In this document: piece by piece, positions 20,401 to 27,615 of the stretch | Layout of the letters: each line of letters begins with the position of its first letter | How positions within the stretch are numbered: position 1 is the first letter of the stretch | Source of the DNA: Chitinophagaceae bacterium | Lineage (GTDB): Bacteria > Bacteroidota > Bacteroidia > Chitinophagales > Chitinophagaceae | DNA length: 27,615 nucleotides | Direction of reading: 5' to 3' | Assembly (NCBI GenBank): GCA_016786525.1 | Contig: JAEUVW010000227.1 | Coordinates: forward strand, 1 to 27,615 | Made by a program: the position numbers and the translations under genes | Notes under the pieces: model-generated | Database searches by the model: none | Told to the model about the DNA's origin: nothing | The model's input: the letters and a program-made list of their open reading frames with translations, nothing else

Positions 20401-23400
20401 CCAGGGCGCTGCGTGCATACAGCGAAGCGGCGGCTACGGCATGGAGCGTGATCACTGCCGGCCCTTCGTAGGTAAAGTTTTTCCTGTTGCGGTATACGGC
20501 CAGGATGTTGCCCTGCGCATCGTGTACGAAGTATTCGTTGTCTTCGGCGGTGACGCCCTCATCGGTATAGGTCTGCAGCGATTTGGCTACCCGGTGCCCG
20601 GCCCCGTCGTAGGTGAAGCGCAGCCTGTTCCGGGCCGACCTGTTCTCGGTGGCGGTCACTTTGTTGTACAGGTTCCACTGTATGGTATCCTGGTTGCTGA
20701 CCAGGTCTTTGGTCACATTGCCGATGGGGTCGTAGTGGTAACGGATCAGGTTGCTGTCGGTGAACTTGTCTACGTCATCTACATAGTTGTTTTCCGCACT
20801 GTCGGTCAGGCGGAACAGGCGGTTGCTGCCTTTTACGTAGTAGTAGCGCATGCTGTCCATGATCCTATCGGCACCGGGCTTGTCGACACGGCGGATGAGG
20901 CGGGTGATGTTGCCGTCGGCGTCGTAGTCGTACATGCTCTTGTAGGCGGGTACGGGATGCAGGCCGGCCATACCGGCCACTGCAGGGCTGATGCTGTCGT
21001 ACACGGCGTATTTGATGCGGTTCAGCTGGTCGTAGGTGAAGCTGGCCATCAGGGGCTTAAAGGGCAGGATGTCGCTGGACAGGCGGGCTATATTCCCATT
21101 GTACAGGCCGCGTGCCGGCTCTGCGGTGTGTACTGCGGCTGTGGTACCGATGGGTTTGTAATCGCCTTTGAAGTAGTTGATGGCGGTGGCGGCGGCGTCA
21201 TAGGCGTGCACATTGTTACCAAAGCTGTCGTTGCCCATATCGTAGGCGGGGTTCAGCAGGTCGCCGTTCACGGCTTTGAGCCAACCCTGTATCGTGTACG
21301 CAAAGTCGATGCCCTGCACCCTGAGGTCGCCCAGGCTGGCGCGGGCCAGGGGTCCGTGCTGGTAGTACTGGTATTCGGCATCGCGCTTCCAGATGTAGCC
21401 GTCGGCGCTGGTCTCTACTTTGGTGACGCGGTTGTCGTCGTCGTAGCTGTAGCGCTGGTAAAACTGGTCGGAGCCTGCCCTGTTGTAGCTGAGCAGCACG
21501 ACTTTGCCGCTGGCCAGGTCGTAGTCGTAGTCTACGGTCTTGTAGCGTTGCTTCTGGTACTCGAGGTACGGATAGTCGTGCACCATATTCTTCACGTTGC
21601 CGGCGATGTCGTAACTGTAGTGGGTGGCGTAGGTATAGCTGCGATAGAAGGTGTCTGTGGCGGGCAGCTTTTCGAAATATTTGATGCAGCTGACGCGCTT
21701 GCGCAGGTTTTCCTGTGTGTTGATGCCCATGAGCAGGCCGGTATTGAAGGCGCTGGTGTCATACACTGTGTACACCACATCGGAACGCTTCTGACTGCGG
21801 ATGTAGTCGCGGCGTTCCTGCTCGGTATAGGCCAGGGCATTGTGGATATAAGGGTTGTCGTAGGAGTAATACGGGGGCGTGGACAGCGGGCCGGTGCCGG
21901 TGCCGGAAGACCATTTGTAGATGCAGGGGTGCCACACGGAATCGGAGAAGCGGGAACCACTGCGGATATAATACATGGTCCCGCATTTCAGGTCTACTTC
22001 GCCGGTCTCGGTGACACGGCCCTGGCCGTCGTACAGGGTATAGGTATAGGCTACTTTATCGGCCTGCTTGCGGTTCTGGGAGTAGATGACGCGGCCCAGC
22101 TGGTCGTAGAAGTAGCGGACTTCGCCGCCGTCGGGGGTATTCTGACGGATCACTTTGTCCAGGGTATTGTATTCGTACACACTGATCTTCCCGTGCAGGG
22201 GCAGCACACCGGGTGTGATGAGCTGTTCTGTACGGCGCCGGTCTATGATGTCCATCGTATCCCTGTTGCTGATCTTGCGCACGCCGCCCGGGGGCACGGT
22301 ACGGGTGAGGTTGCCGGCGCGGTCGTAATAGTACAGGGTGGTGCCGTGGCGCTGGTCGCAATAGCCGAGGTACAGCTTTTCGCTCATATTGCTCATCACG
22401 TAGGCATAGAACTGCGTGCGCAGGGCCAGGCGGATGGAATCTATGTACAGGCGGTAGTCTTCGGAGCCGGCGCGGATGGAGGAACTGAGTTTGCTGCGTT
22501 CGCAATTGTCTATCGTATCGGCCACAGGGATGCTTTGCCCGTAAGCATTGGTGAGCAGCACGTCGTGCAGCACCTGGCTGTTGCCGACGGTGAAGTCGGT
22601 AAACGCATTGACGAAGATGGTATCGCTGCCTTTGTTGAAGCGCAGCTGCAGGGAGCGGGCATTGCCCTGGCCGGGCGTGGCGATGACCTGGCTGAGGGTA
22701 TAGTCGTTTTTGAGCACCTCGGGGATGTAGGCGGGCAGGCGGAAGAAGATGTTGAACAGGGTATCGCCCAGGCCGAAGTAGCGGTACCAGTAGGATTGGT
22801 CGCCGCAGTAAAAGAGGTCGAGGCGTTCGGGCGCCGTGAGGCCGGAGATCGCGATACGGCCATCTGTGAATTCGGAATAGGAAGGGCTGACATACGCATT
22901 GCCAAAGTGGGCCTGTGCTTTATCGAGCATAAAGATGGCTTTGCTGAGGCCGGGATGCGCGGCTTCGGCGAGGTACAGGTTGCCCAGGTCGGGCAGGCCG
23001 GAGGGGCTGCCGTACTGCGGTGCGCGGGTCGGGAATACGTTGGGCTGTAAATAGTAAGCCTGTATCGTATCGAGCACGAAGGCGGGTTTGCGGCCGGCAA
23101 ACCGGTACACGTATTGCAGGTAGGATTTTTTCTCGGATACGCTGTATTCGTCGTAGGCTGTGGATTCCCTGCGGTTGAGGAACCAGGCGGCCATACCCTG
23201 GTCCAGGATAAATTTATTGGTTTCCGCAATGGCGGAGGAAATGACGGCGTTGGAGGCGGTACCTTTTGAACGGAAGTCGTAGCAGTTTACCGGGGTGTAG
23301 ATACGACCGGTCCACAGCTGGACCTCGAAGGCAGGCCGGATGGTGAAGGCGGCAGACAAGTTGGCGCGCAGGGTGACGGAATCGAAGGGTGTGCCTTTGC

Positions 23401-26400
23401 TGACCATCAGCCAGCCCATGAAGTTGTTGCCTCCTGCGGGGTTGAACACCTCGTTTACCGTAGCGGTAGTGTTGTAGGCGGCGACGTGGGCCCGCACCAG
23501 GCGGAGTTTGTTCAGGGGTATGCTGTTGAAGTCGAGCACGAGGTGCACGCTGTCGTCTTTGTAGCGCAGCTGTGTGGTGAGGCTGACGGTATCGAGTGTG
23601 TTGATGTAGCTGATGAAGGCATCGGCTGCGGCATCGTTGGCGAGGGTAATGGATGCGTAGCCGTTGTAGTTGATCAGGGGGAGGCTATCAGCCAGCGCAC
23701 AACTGCCGATAAAACGGTTGTACTCTTCCCAGCTGAATATACGCAGCAGTTTTTCGTTAAGGAAATTGGTGAGCATGGTCTGGTGCAGGGGGTGGCCCAG
23801 GCCGCGTACTTTGCAGGCGGTCATGGAGTCGGTAAATTCCCTGTACAGGCTCAGCATCTGCGTACAGGGCACACATTCCTGCAGGCTGCCGGCGCTGCCG
23901 GTCATCTGTACTTTATTGTTCCAGGCCAGCAGGGTGCAGGTCTGGGCGGGGTTGCTGCCGCTGCGCTTTTCGATATCGGCCAGGAAGGACAGGTTCACAA
24001 TATAGCCGGTACCGCGGGGGACTCCGGGTGTCTCGGTGATGCAGCGGATGTCGCTGATGCGGAAGGTATCGAGTGAAGGGGTGGCGGAATGGGCGAGTAT
24101 ACTGCGGCAGGCGTTGCGGTGGATCTCGAAGTAAAAGCGTACGGTATCGGATGTAGGGCTGGCCAGTTTCAACTCGTATACAGAACTATCGGCAGTGCGT
24201 GTAGCCATAGCGGTGATGTTGGTATGGAACAACACAGCATAAAGGTCTGACTCAAAAGGCTTGATCGTGGAAATGGTCATCGGCACGGGTCCCGAAGCAC
24301 CTGTAGCCGTTGCTGCAGCCAGGAGCTGTATGGGTTCGCGGTTCAGGAAGGCCTGTACATGCGCGTAATATCCCGGGGATTTGCAGCCGGTATTGGCCGG
24401 CATGCTGGGCGGCGTATGGTATTCGTAATTGATGATGTAGGGATTGCAGAGATCGCCGATGGTGATGCCAACGGCGTTCATCGCATAGCGGATATGGGCC
24501 GGTGTGAAATCGCCGTAATATATTTTTTCGCGAAGGATCAATGCCTTCAGGGTATCGGCCAGCGCTGACAATTTGTTGAGCGGTGTGCAGTTCACAAAGG
24601 CGGCTTTAATGTTGTCGATCCTGGCATTGTTGATGGCCATGACGGTGGAGTCGTAGAACAGGGCTGTACTGTCGCGCATGCGGTACAGGGAGTCGATGGT
24701 CAGGTCGCCGCCGAAGCCGGTGAGGTCTTTGATGGAGAGGCCAGTAGTATCGTCTGCGCCGAATACGCCGCCTTTGAACCACTCGCTTTCGGGGTTATAA
24801 GAGCCGTCTGCATTGAAGGCATCGGAGAACAGGGAAGCGGGAATGAGGCGCATGCGGTGCTCTTCGCAGGGCGCACAGGTGGAGTCGGCAGCGGTGACCA
24901 GGTAGGCTTTGAAGCGCTCCCTGTTGGAGAAATAGGCTCCGCGCAGGCGCTGGTAATACAGCTCTTTAACCCTGTCGTTGACGAAACCGATCTGGGAGAT
25001 GGGTGTACTGAAGGTACTTCGGAAGCACTCTGCGGCCATCACGGAGTCTGCACTGTTGCAGTAGGCCTGCATCAGGGACATGGTATCGATGCCGGTTTTG
25101 CCTCCACGGTACAGGGCCAGGGAGTCGCGGGCATGGGCAAAGTAGATGGGCCCGGATGTGAGCCTGGGTAATATGGGATCGTACGCGATAATGGAGTCCA
25201 GGTCGAAACGGTGGTTGGTCTGCGCGGTAAGGGCGGAGGGTATGGAGTTGATGACGCCGGGGTAGGTATCGTCAAAACAATTTTTGTACTTGCAGTATTC
25301 GGGGTGCAGGGGCAGCAGGCGCTCGGCCGTTGCATCGCTGAAGCGCCAGATAAAGGTCTTGACGGTGACCGTGTTCATATTCACCGGGAAGTCCAGGCCT
25401 TCGAAACCCAGGTCCTGGCAAAGCTGGTAGCGGTATTTGCAGACTTCGGAAACGGAATAGAAGTACAGGGTATCGCCTCTGCGCACGGTATCCGGGGCGG
25501 GTCCGGGCTGCCAGACATGGCCGGAAGGAACGACGCTGAGCGCAGTGTCACTATGGCAATAGCGGGTAAAAATAGAGTTTTCCCCGCCGTCCACATCGGG
25601 TACACCTGCCCCCAGGGAGGTATATTGACCATACTTTTTGCCCGGCCAGAGCTCTTCTTTCATCTGTATCTTTTTCAACTCACACTCGGTGAGTTCGGCC
25701 CGGCAGGGAAAGTTTTCGCTGAGCACGCGGTCTTTGATGAAGCGGGGTTCGTTTTTAAAGCATTTGGGCGGATGGGCCATCAGGCTGTCGACCGCGGCAT
25801 AGATATCGTCTGTATTAAAGGACAATTCTTTGCGCAGGCTGTGGGTACCTTTGGTGAGATAAATGCCGCGCATGGGTTCGGTGCGGATCACCGTGTCTGC
25901 TGTTTTCATGACGCCGGTAACGCCCAGCTCGTTGTCTATGGCCAGGTCGGTCTTTCCGCATTCGTCGTAGACCTGGTAATTGTAGTGCGCTTTGACGGAC
26001 AGGTAGCTGCTGTCTCCGGGATCGCAGACGCGCATGGGTTTGAAGCCGAAGATGTACTGTATGGAGTCGTAGCCGGTGACGTCCATATAAAAGTCTTTTT
26101 CGAGGGTTTTGGTATTGCCGGCGACAGATTGCCTGGAGCCCCGTATCAGCTCATCTATACGCAGGCTGGAGTCCGGCACGTTGTCGTTGGAGACGAGGGC
26201 GAATTTTTCCGGGTTGGGGCCGCGGCCGATCAGGGCGCTGCTTACCTGGCGGCCCTTGTAGTCCTGCACAGACAGGGAGACCTGCCCGTTGGGGTCTGTG
26301 GTGACGGTCTTGCGGTAATAGTCTGCCCATCCGGCGTCGATACCCATGAGCATGTTCAGGTCGCGCTGGTCGGCGCTCACATACTCATTGCGCGTATCAT

Positions 26401-27615
26401 GCCCGAAACCGATCTGCAGGGAGTCGCCTGCCCCACCCTGCCGGTCGATCCGCTTGTCGTAGCCGGCCGAATAGATGGTCTGCACGAAGGGGTAGCCCCC
26501 GGCGTCAGGTACAAATTTCTGAAAGCCCGATTTGTCGGGGTTGGCAGCAGAATAATAGATGTTGGCCAGGGCTGTGCTGTGCAGTGGGGCGGGGGGCACT
26601 TCATTGGGGCAGGTGCCGAAATACATGGTGTCGAAATCGGCGGCTTTGTAGGGCAGGCCGGTACTGACATTTTTGCTGAGCCCGTACTGGTAGCTGAAGG
26701 CGGCAGACTGTACCGGTGTCGGCAGGATGCTGATCGCCGGACGGCCTTCAAAGTCGTATACCTGCTCGGTAGCGATGAGGCGGTTGGGCACGCTGTTGAA
26801 GCGGGTAATGCTTTGCCTGTTCTTCAGCAGACCGTCGAAATAGCTGAGCACGTGCTTATAGCGCCCTCCTTCCGCAAAGCTGACGGTGTACTGCCAGTTC
26901 AGGCTGTCATTTTTGTGTGCTGCACCAATGGTACCGAAGCGATAACCCAGTGAAGCCAGTGAACCGCTATCGGGTGCAGACCAGGCGCCGTACACCGGGT
27001 AGCGGTAATCGTTGGAGTCGGGCCTTACGGTGCGGATACGATAGGCAATGTAGCCTTTCTGGTAGATGAGCGGAATGCGGTAATAATTTGTATCCAGCCA
27101 CACGCGGGTGGCATTGTTTCGGAAGTCGAAGGCCATGTCGGAGGGACTGATCTGGGAGATGGTACCGCCATCTATATTTCTTTTGTAATTGTCCAGGTAC
27201 AGCCACTCCAGCTCAAAATGCATCGGTTCTATGGGCACGGGATTGGTGACACCGGCGCCGAGCAGGTTAAATTTCACTTCAGCAAAGTTTGCCGCATAGT
27301 TCATGGACAACTCAGAAAAAATAGCGGGAGACCCGAGACCGTAATAGGTGGTGCCGGAATAGCGCTTATCGTAACGCTGGGTCAGGATACTGCCTTCTAC
27401 GACAAAGTTCAGCGCGGTAAGGGTATCGACATCGATCAATCCGTGGTCTGCGTACATATTGGTGATGATGATGTCCAGTTTATGAAAATTGCTGTACTTG
27501 CGCATGATCATGTCCGGGTAAACCGCCAGGGAATCGGGACTGTAGGCCAGGCGCAGGGTGTCTGCCGGGAAGCTGGTCTTGCTGGTACTGTCCCGATAGC
27601 CGGTGACATTGAAAC
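17477..27615 (-). CDS. Giant RHS/YD-repeat polymorphic toxin with HExxH tip, 5' end outside window
   Basis: At least 3378 residues are visible and the frame runs off the window's right edge. Order along the protein: a region of DPNGQVSLSVQDYKGRQ-type RHS N-terminal sequence; a long Cys-rich stretch (about 26000-23200) without YD repeats; YD repeats at about 22340-20490 (YYYDRAGNLTRT, YDPIGNVTKDL, FTYDGAGHRVAKS); a helical insert of about 350 residues (20480-19430); EHHLYGSSRLG and YEVTNHLGNVLSTVSD; YDYYPFGQLMPGRY; a second insert of about 200 residues (18985-18387); and the conserved core FGFNGQEKVNEIYGRG to SPYSFAGNSPLFFVDKNGEY. The tip (about 230 residues, 18196-17480) carries HETSH at 17786-17800 and a later NQAEEY, as in zinc metallopeptidases. 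RHS shells enclose such tips and deliver them to competitors. Confidence 0.92.
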   Translation of the reverse strand, partial: FNVTGYRDSTSKTSFPADTLRLAYSPDSLAVYPDMIMRKYSNFHKLDIIITNMYADHGLIDVDTLTALNFVVEGSILTQRYDKRYSGTTYYGLGSPAIFSELSMNYAANFAEVKFNLLGAGVTNPVPIEPMHFELEWLYLDNYKRNIDGGTISQISPSDMAFDFRNNATRVWLDTNYYRIPLIYQKGYIAYRIRTVRPDSNDYRYPVYGAWSAPDSGSLASLGYRFGTIGAAHKNDSLNWQYTVSFAEGGRYKHVLSYFDGLLKNRQSITRFNSVPNRLIATEQVYDFEGRPAISILPTPVQSAAFSYQYGLSKNVSTGLPYKAADFDTMYFGTCPNEVPPAPLHSTALANIYYSAANPDKSGFQKFVPDAGGYPFVQTIYSAGYDKRIDRQGGAGDSLQIGFGHDTRNEYVSADQRDLNMLMGIDAGWADYYRKTVTTDPNGQVSLSVQDYKGRQVSSALIGRGPNPEKFALVSNDNVPDSSLRIDELIRGSRQSVAGNTKTLEKDFYMDVTGYDSIQYIFGFKPMRVCDPGDSSYLSVKAHYNYQVYDECGKTDLAIDNELGVTGVMKTADTVIRTEPMRGIYLTKGTHSLRKELSFNTDDIYAAVDSLMAHPPKCFKNEPRFIKDRVLSENFPCRAELTECELKKIQMKEELWPGKKYGQYTSLGAGVPDVDGGENSIFTRYCHSDTALSVVPSGHVWQPGPAPDTVRRGDTLYFYSVSEVCKYRYQLCQDLGFEGLDFPVNMNTVTVKTFIWRFSDATAERLLPLHPEYCKYKNCFDDTYPGVINSIPSALTAQTNHRFDLDSIIAYDPILPRLTSGPIYFAHARDSLALYRGGKTGIDTMSLMQAYCNSADSVMAAECFRSTFSTPISQIGFVNDRVKELYYQRLRGAYFSNRERFKAYLVTAADSTCAPCEEHRMRLIPASLFSDAFNADGSYNPESEWFKGGVFGADDTTGLSIKDLTGFGGDLTIDSLYRMRDSTALFYDSTVMAINNARIDNIKAAFVNCTPLNKLSALADTLKALILREKIYYGDFTPAHIRYAMNAVGITIGDLCNPYIINYEYHTPPSMPANTGCKSPGYYAHVQAFLNREPIQLLAAATATGASGPVPMTISTIKPFESDLYAVLFHTNITAMATRTADSSVYELKLASPTSDTVRFYFEIHRNACRSILAHSATPSLDTFRISDIRCITETPGVPRGTGYIVNLSFLADIEKRSGSNPAQTCTLLAWNNKVQMTGSAGSLQECVPCTQMLSLYREFTDSMTACKVRGLGHPLHQTMLTNFLNEKLLRIFSWEEYNRFIGSCALADSLPLINYNGYASITLANDAAADAFISYINTLDTVSLTTQLRYKDDSVHLVLDFNSIPLNKLRLVRAHVAAYNTTATVNEVFNPAGGNNFMGWLMVSKGTPFDSVTLRANLSAAFTIRPAFEVQLWTGRIYTPVNCYDFRSKGTASNAVISSAIAETNKFILDQGMAAWFLNRRESTAYDEYSVSEKKSYLQYVYRFAGRKPAFVLDTIQAYYLQPNVFPTRAPQYGSPSGLPDLGNLYLAEAAHPGLSKAIFMLDKAQAHFGNAYVSPSYSEFTDGRIAISGLTAPERLDLFYCGDQSYWYRYFGLGDTLFNIFFRLPAYIPEVLKNDYTLSQVIATPGQGNARSLQLRFNKGSDTIFVNAFTDFTVGNSQVLHDVLLTNAYGQSIPVADTIDNCERSKLSSSIRAGSEDYRLYIDSIRLALRTQFYAYVMSNMSEKLYLGYCDQRHGTTLYYYDRAGNLTRTVPPGGVRKISNRDTMDIIDRRRTEQLITPGVLPLHGKISVYEYNTLDKVIRQNTPDGGEVRYFYDQLGRVIYSQNRKQADKVAYTYTLYDGQGRVTETGEVDLKCGTMYYIRSGSRFSDSVWHPCIYKWSSGTGTGPLSTPPYYSYDNPYIHNALAYTEQERRDYIRSQKRSDVVYTVYDTSAFNTGLLMGINTQENLRKRVSCIKYFEKLPATDTFYRSYTYATHYSYDIAGNVKNMVHDYPYLEYQKQRYKTVDYDYDLASGKVVLLSYNRAGSDQFYQRYSYDDDNRVTKVETSADGYIWKRDAEYQYYQHGPLARASLGDLRVQGIDFAYTIQGWLKAVNGDLLNPAYDMGNDSFGNNVHAYDAAATAINYFKGDYKPIGTTAAVHTAEPARGLYNGNIARLSSDILPFKPLMASFTYDQLNRIKYAVYDSISPAVAGMAGLHPVPAYKSMYDYDADGNITRLIRRVDKPGADRIMDSMRYYYVKGSNRLFRLTDSAENNYVDDVDKFTDSNLIRYHYDPIGNVTKDLVSNQDTIQWNLYNKVTATENRSARNRLRFTYDGAGHRVAKSLQTYTDEGVTAEDNEYFVHDAQGNILAVYRNRKNFTYEGPAVITLHAVAAASLYARSALGDATYIAEALGNDFIRDGSFEAALTPRMLAYEASIPRRPAMHYLYKDPRLTELLIYSASDWVDTLRWIAPQMGNPVVISSSFASAFVDQQHDMARYIMRHFMATPDVSRRTQALVELGGAMDPDAGIGLLRDVHTRLGLPVDSLMDVSALSASITAQQTDADLLAVALGDAMIAKRSEVDYIPFFEQVMMEGGLVGADPYYSQNISQLSQTLLGRYADRNFLRDFFGLYWSKSYDRLSGMLGTAGLYLADYHSDPAAYLTAMSSAISGAFIDTVIASMDGMSLDAYDTRLHAALSGASTATVDIGWHTEKLNLQKNQVLSSETFYLAEHHLYGSSRLGIKNYLEDQLHGYRMWREGSGPSATFVRDTGLLVFRRSWFSQRLNEVISNNERLDYGHFDTGARIFAHTLGQKQYEVTNHLGNVLSTVSDNRYERGLITMGMNGPVMGDSVKVFAPAIPTSYDYYPFGQLMPGRYQSADTAVQPIIFLTGGTTRVLSLPTAIPVGGALAVYPLSGSGAGHSALSMGPDETFMLTTDTIGAGATLLIAVDPGLQTRLDLNADMLLGDPMRASVEESFRDEYQQLHTREIASVNLSMEGKFGMDFVPLGHEVTLRLMYNASGEDRTTSATAMGTGGPGPVSMPGMGYSTFLGGVDLTRIDINFDSWTVKVVNNPRDLYRFGFNGQEKVNEIYGRGTHYDFGERYHDARTGRIGWAKDPLTNRFPSESPYSFAGNSPLFFVDKNGEYKVAAADEARYFEKYPLVMKYLSTMIEKDISNSTKIKDGIMKVNPNVHTSTISGISKWGFGPEIVFTDRPGPRGGENKSAAGYSSKDDQTIELNSRYVKYVEKILATPERTDGEKQLALTRLYMTIIHETSHKLNKLVNPGIKNDEGHYVYPNTNTNGRSSKEVGNQAEEYIWGTEKYQPFSEPKPLTKQEEAKAVEGMSPEKFQPGTTEEVIKEANKTEEGRQSLPTVPTTTP

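Noticed and set aside
18659..23050. Plus-strand open frame of 1463 codons opposite the RHS gene
   Set aside because: It lies antisense to clear RHS/YD-repeat coding sequence. Its translation is low-complexity (Val, Gly, Ala, His) with no domain, as expected for a mirror frame in GC-rich coding DNA.
25211..26953. Plus-strand open frame of 580 codons opposite the RHS gene
   Set aside because: Same reason: antisense shadow of the RHS gene with no recognisable motif and no promoter.

Overview
The window comes from a Bacteroidota genome, most likely of the Chitinophaga type (order Chitinophagales; inferred). The evidence is Bacteroidota-type -7 boxes (TAnnTTTG) ahead of several genes, no Shine-Dalgarno sequences, a LytTR response regulator, a small Crp/Fnr regulator, and a giant RHS/YD-repeat protein of the Bacteroidota form. 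No tRNA, rRNA or CRISPR array was seen.

Layout. (1) 1-3650, moderate-GC backbone: the 3' part of a LytTR response regulator, a secreted protein of unknown function directly followed by a GNAT acetyltransferase, and on the minus strand a membrane protein overlapping a 66-residue XRE regulator. (2) About 3650-10300, AT-rich accessory island: an IS1595-type transposase, two small membrane-protein operons, a lipoprotein operon with a repeat-rich, foldable leader, at least eight very small ORFs (four of them predicted single-pass membrane peptides), and a Panacea-domain antitoxin overlapping a candidate toxin gene. Four plus-strand genes of this island have a TAnnTTTG box ending only 3-4 nt before the ATG, which implies leaderless mRNAs. 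(3) About 10300-14180, backbone again: serine hydrolase-like protein, Crp/Fnr regulator, NAD(P)H oxidoreductase, YhbS-like acetyltransferase. (4) 14225-27615, a polymorphic-toxin locus read on the minus strand: an RHS protein of at least 3378 residues (its start lies beyond the window) with an HExxH metallopeptidase-like tip, its putative secreted immunity protein, and then two displaced cassettes, each a tip remnant plus an immunity gene, separated by an intact IS1-family element and an IS3-type remnant.

How the parts work together. In all three toxin cassettes the tip ends in a Ser/Thr/Asn/Pro-rich tail, 5-10 nt separate its stop from the immunity ATG, and the immunity stop codon falls in or against a shared element of up to 23 bp. 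The low-GC cassette array begins inside the conserved RHS core, near 18360. This is what is expected if whole tip-immunity modules are exchanged by recombination at the core on one side and at the shared 3' element on the other. The least explained parts of the window are the micro-peptide cluster with its leaderless promoters, the structured leader at 8806-8970, and the repeated cassette-end element.
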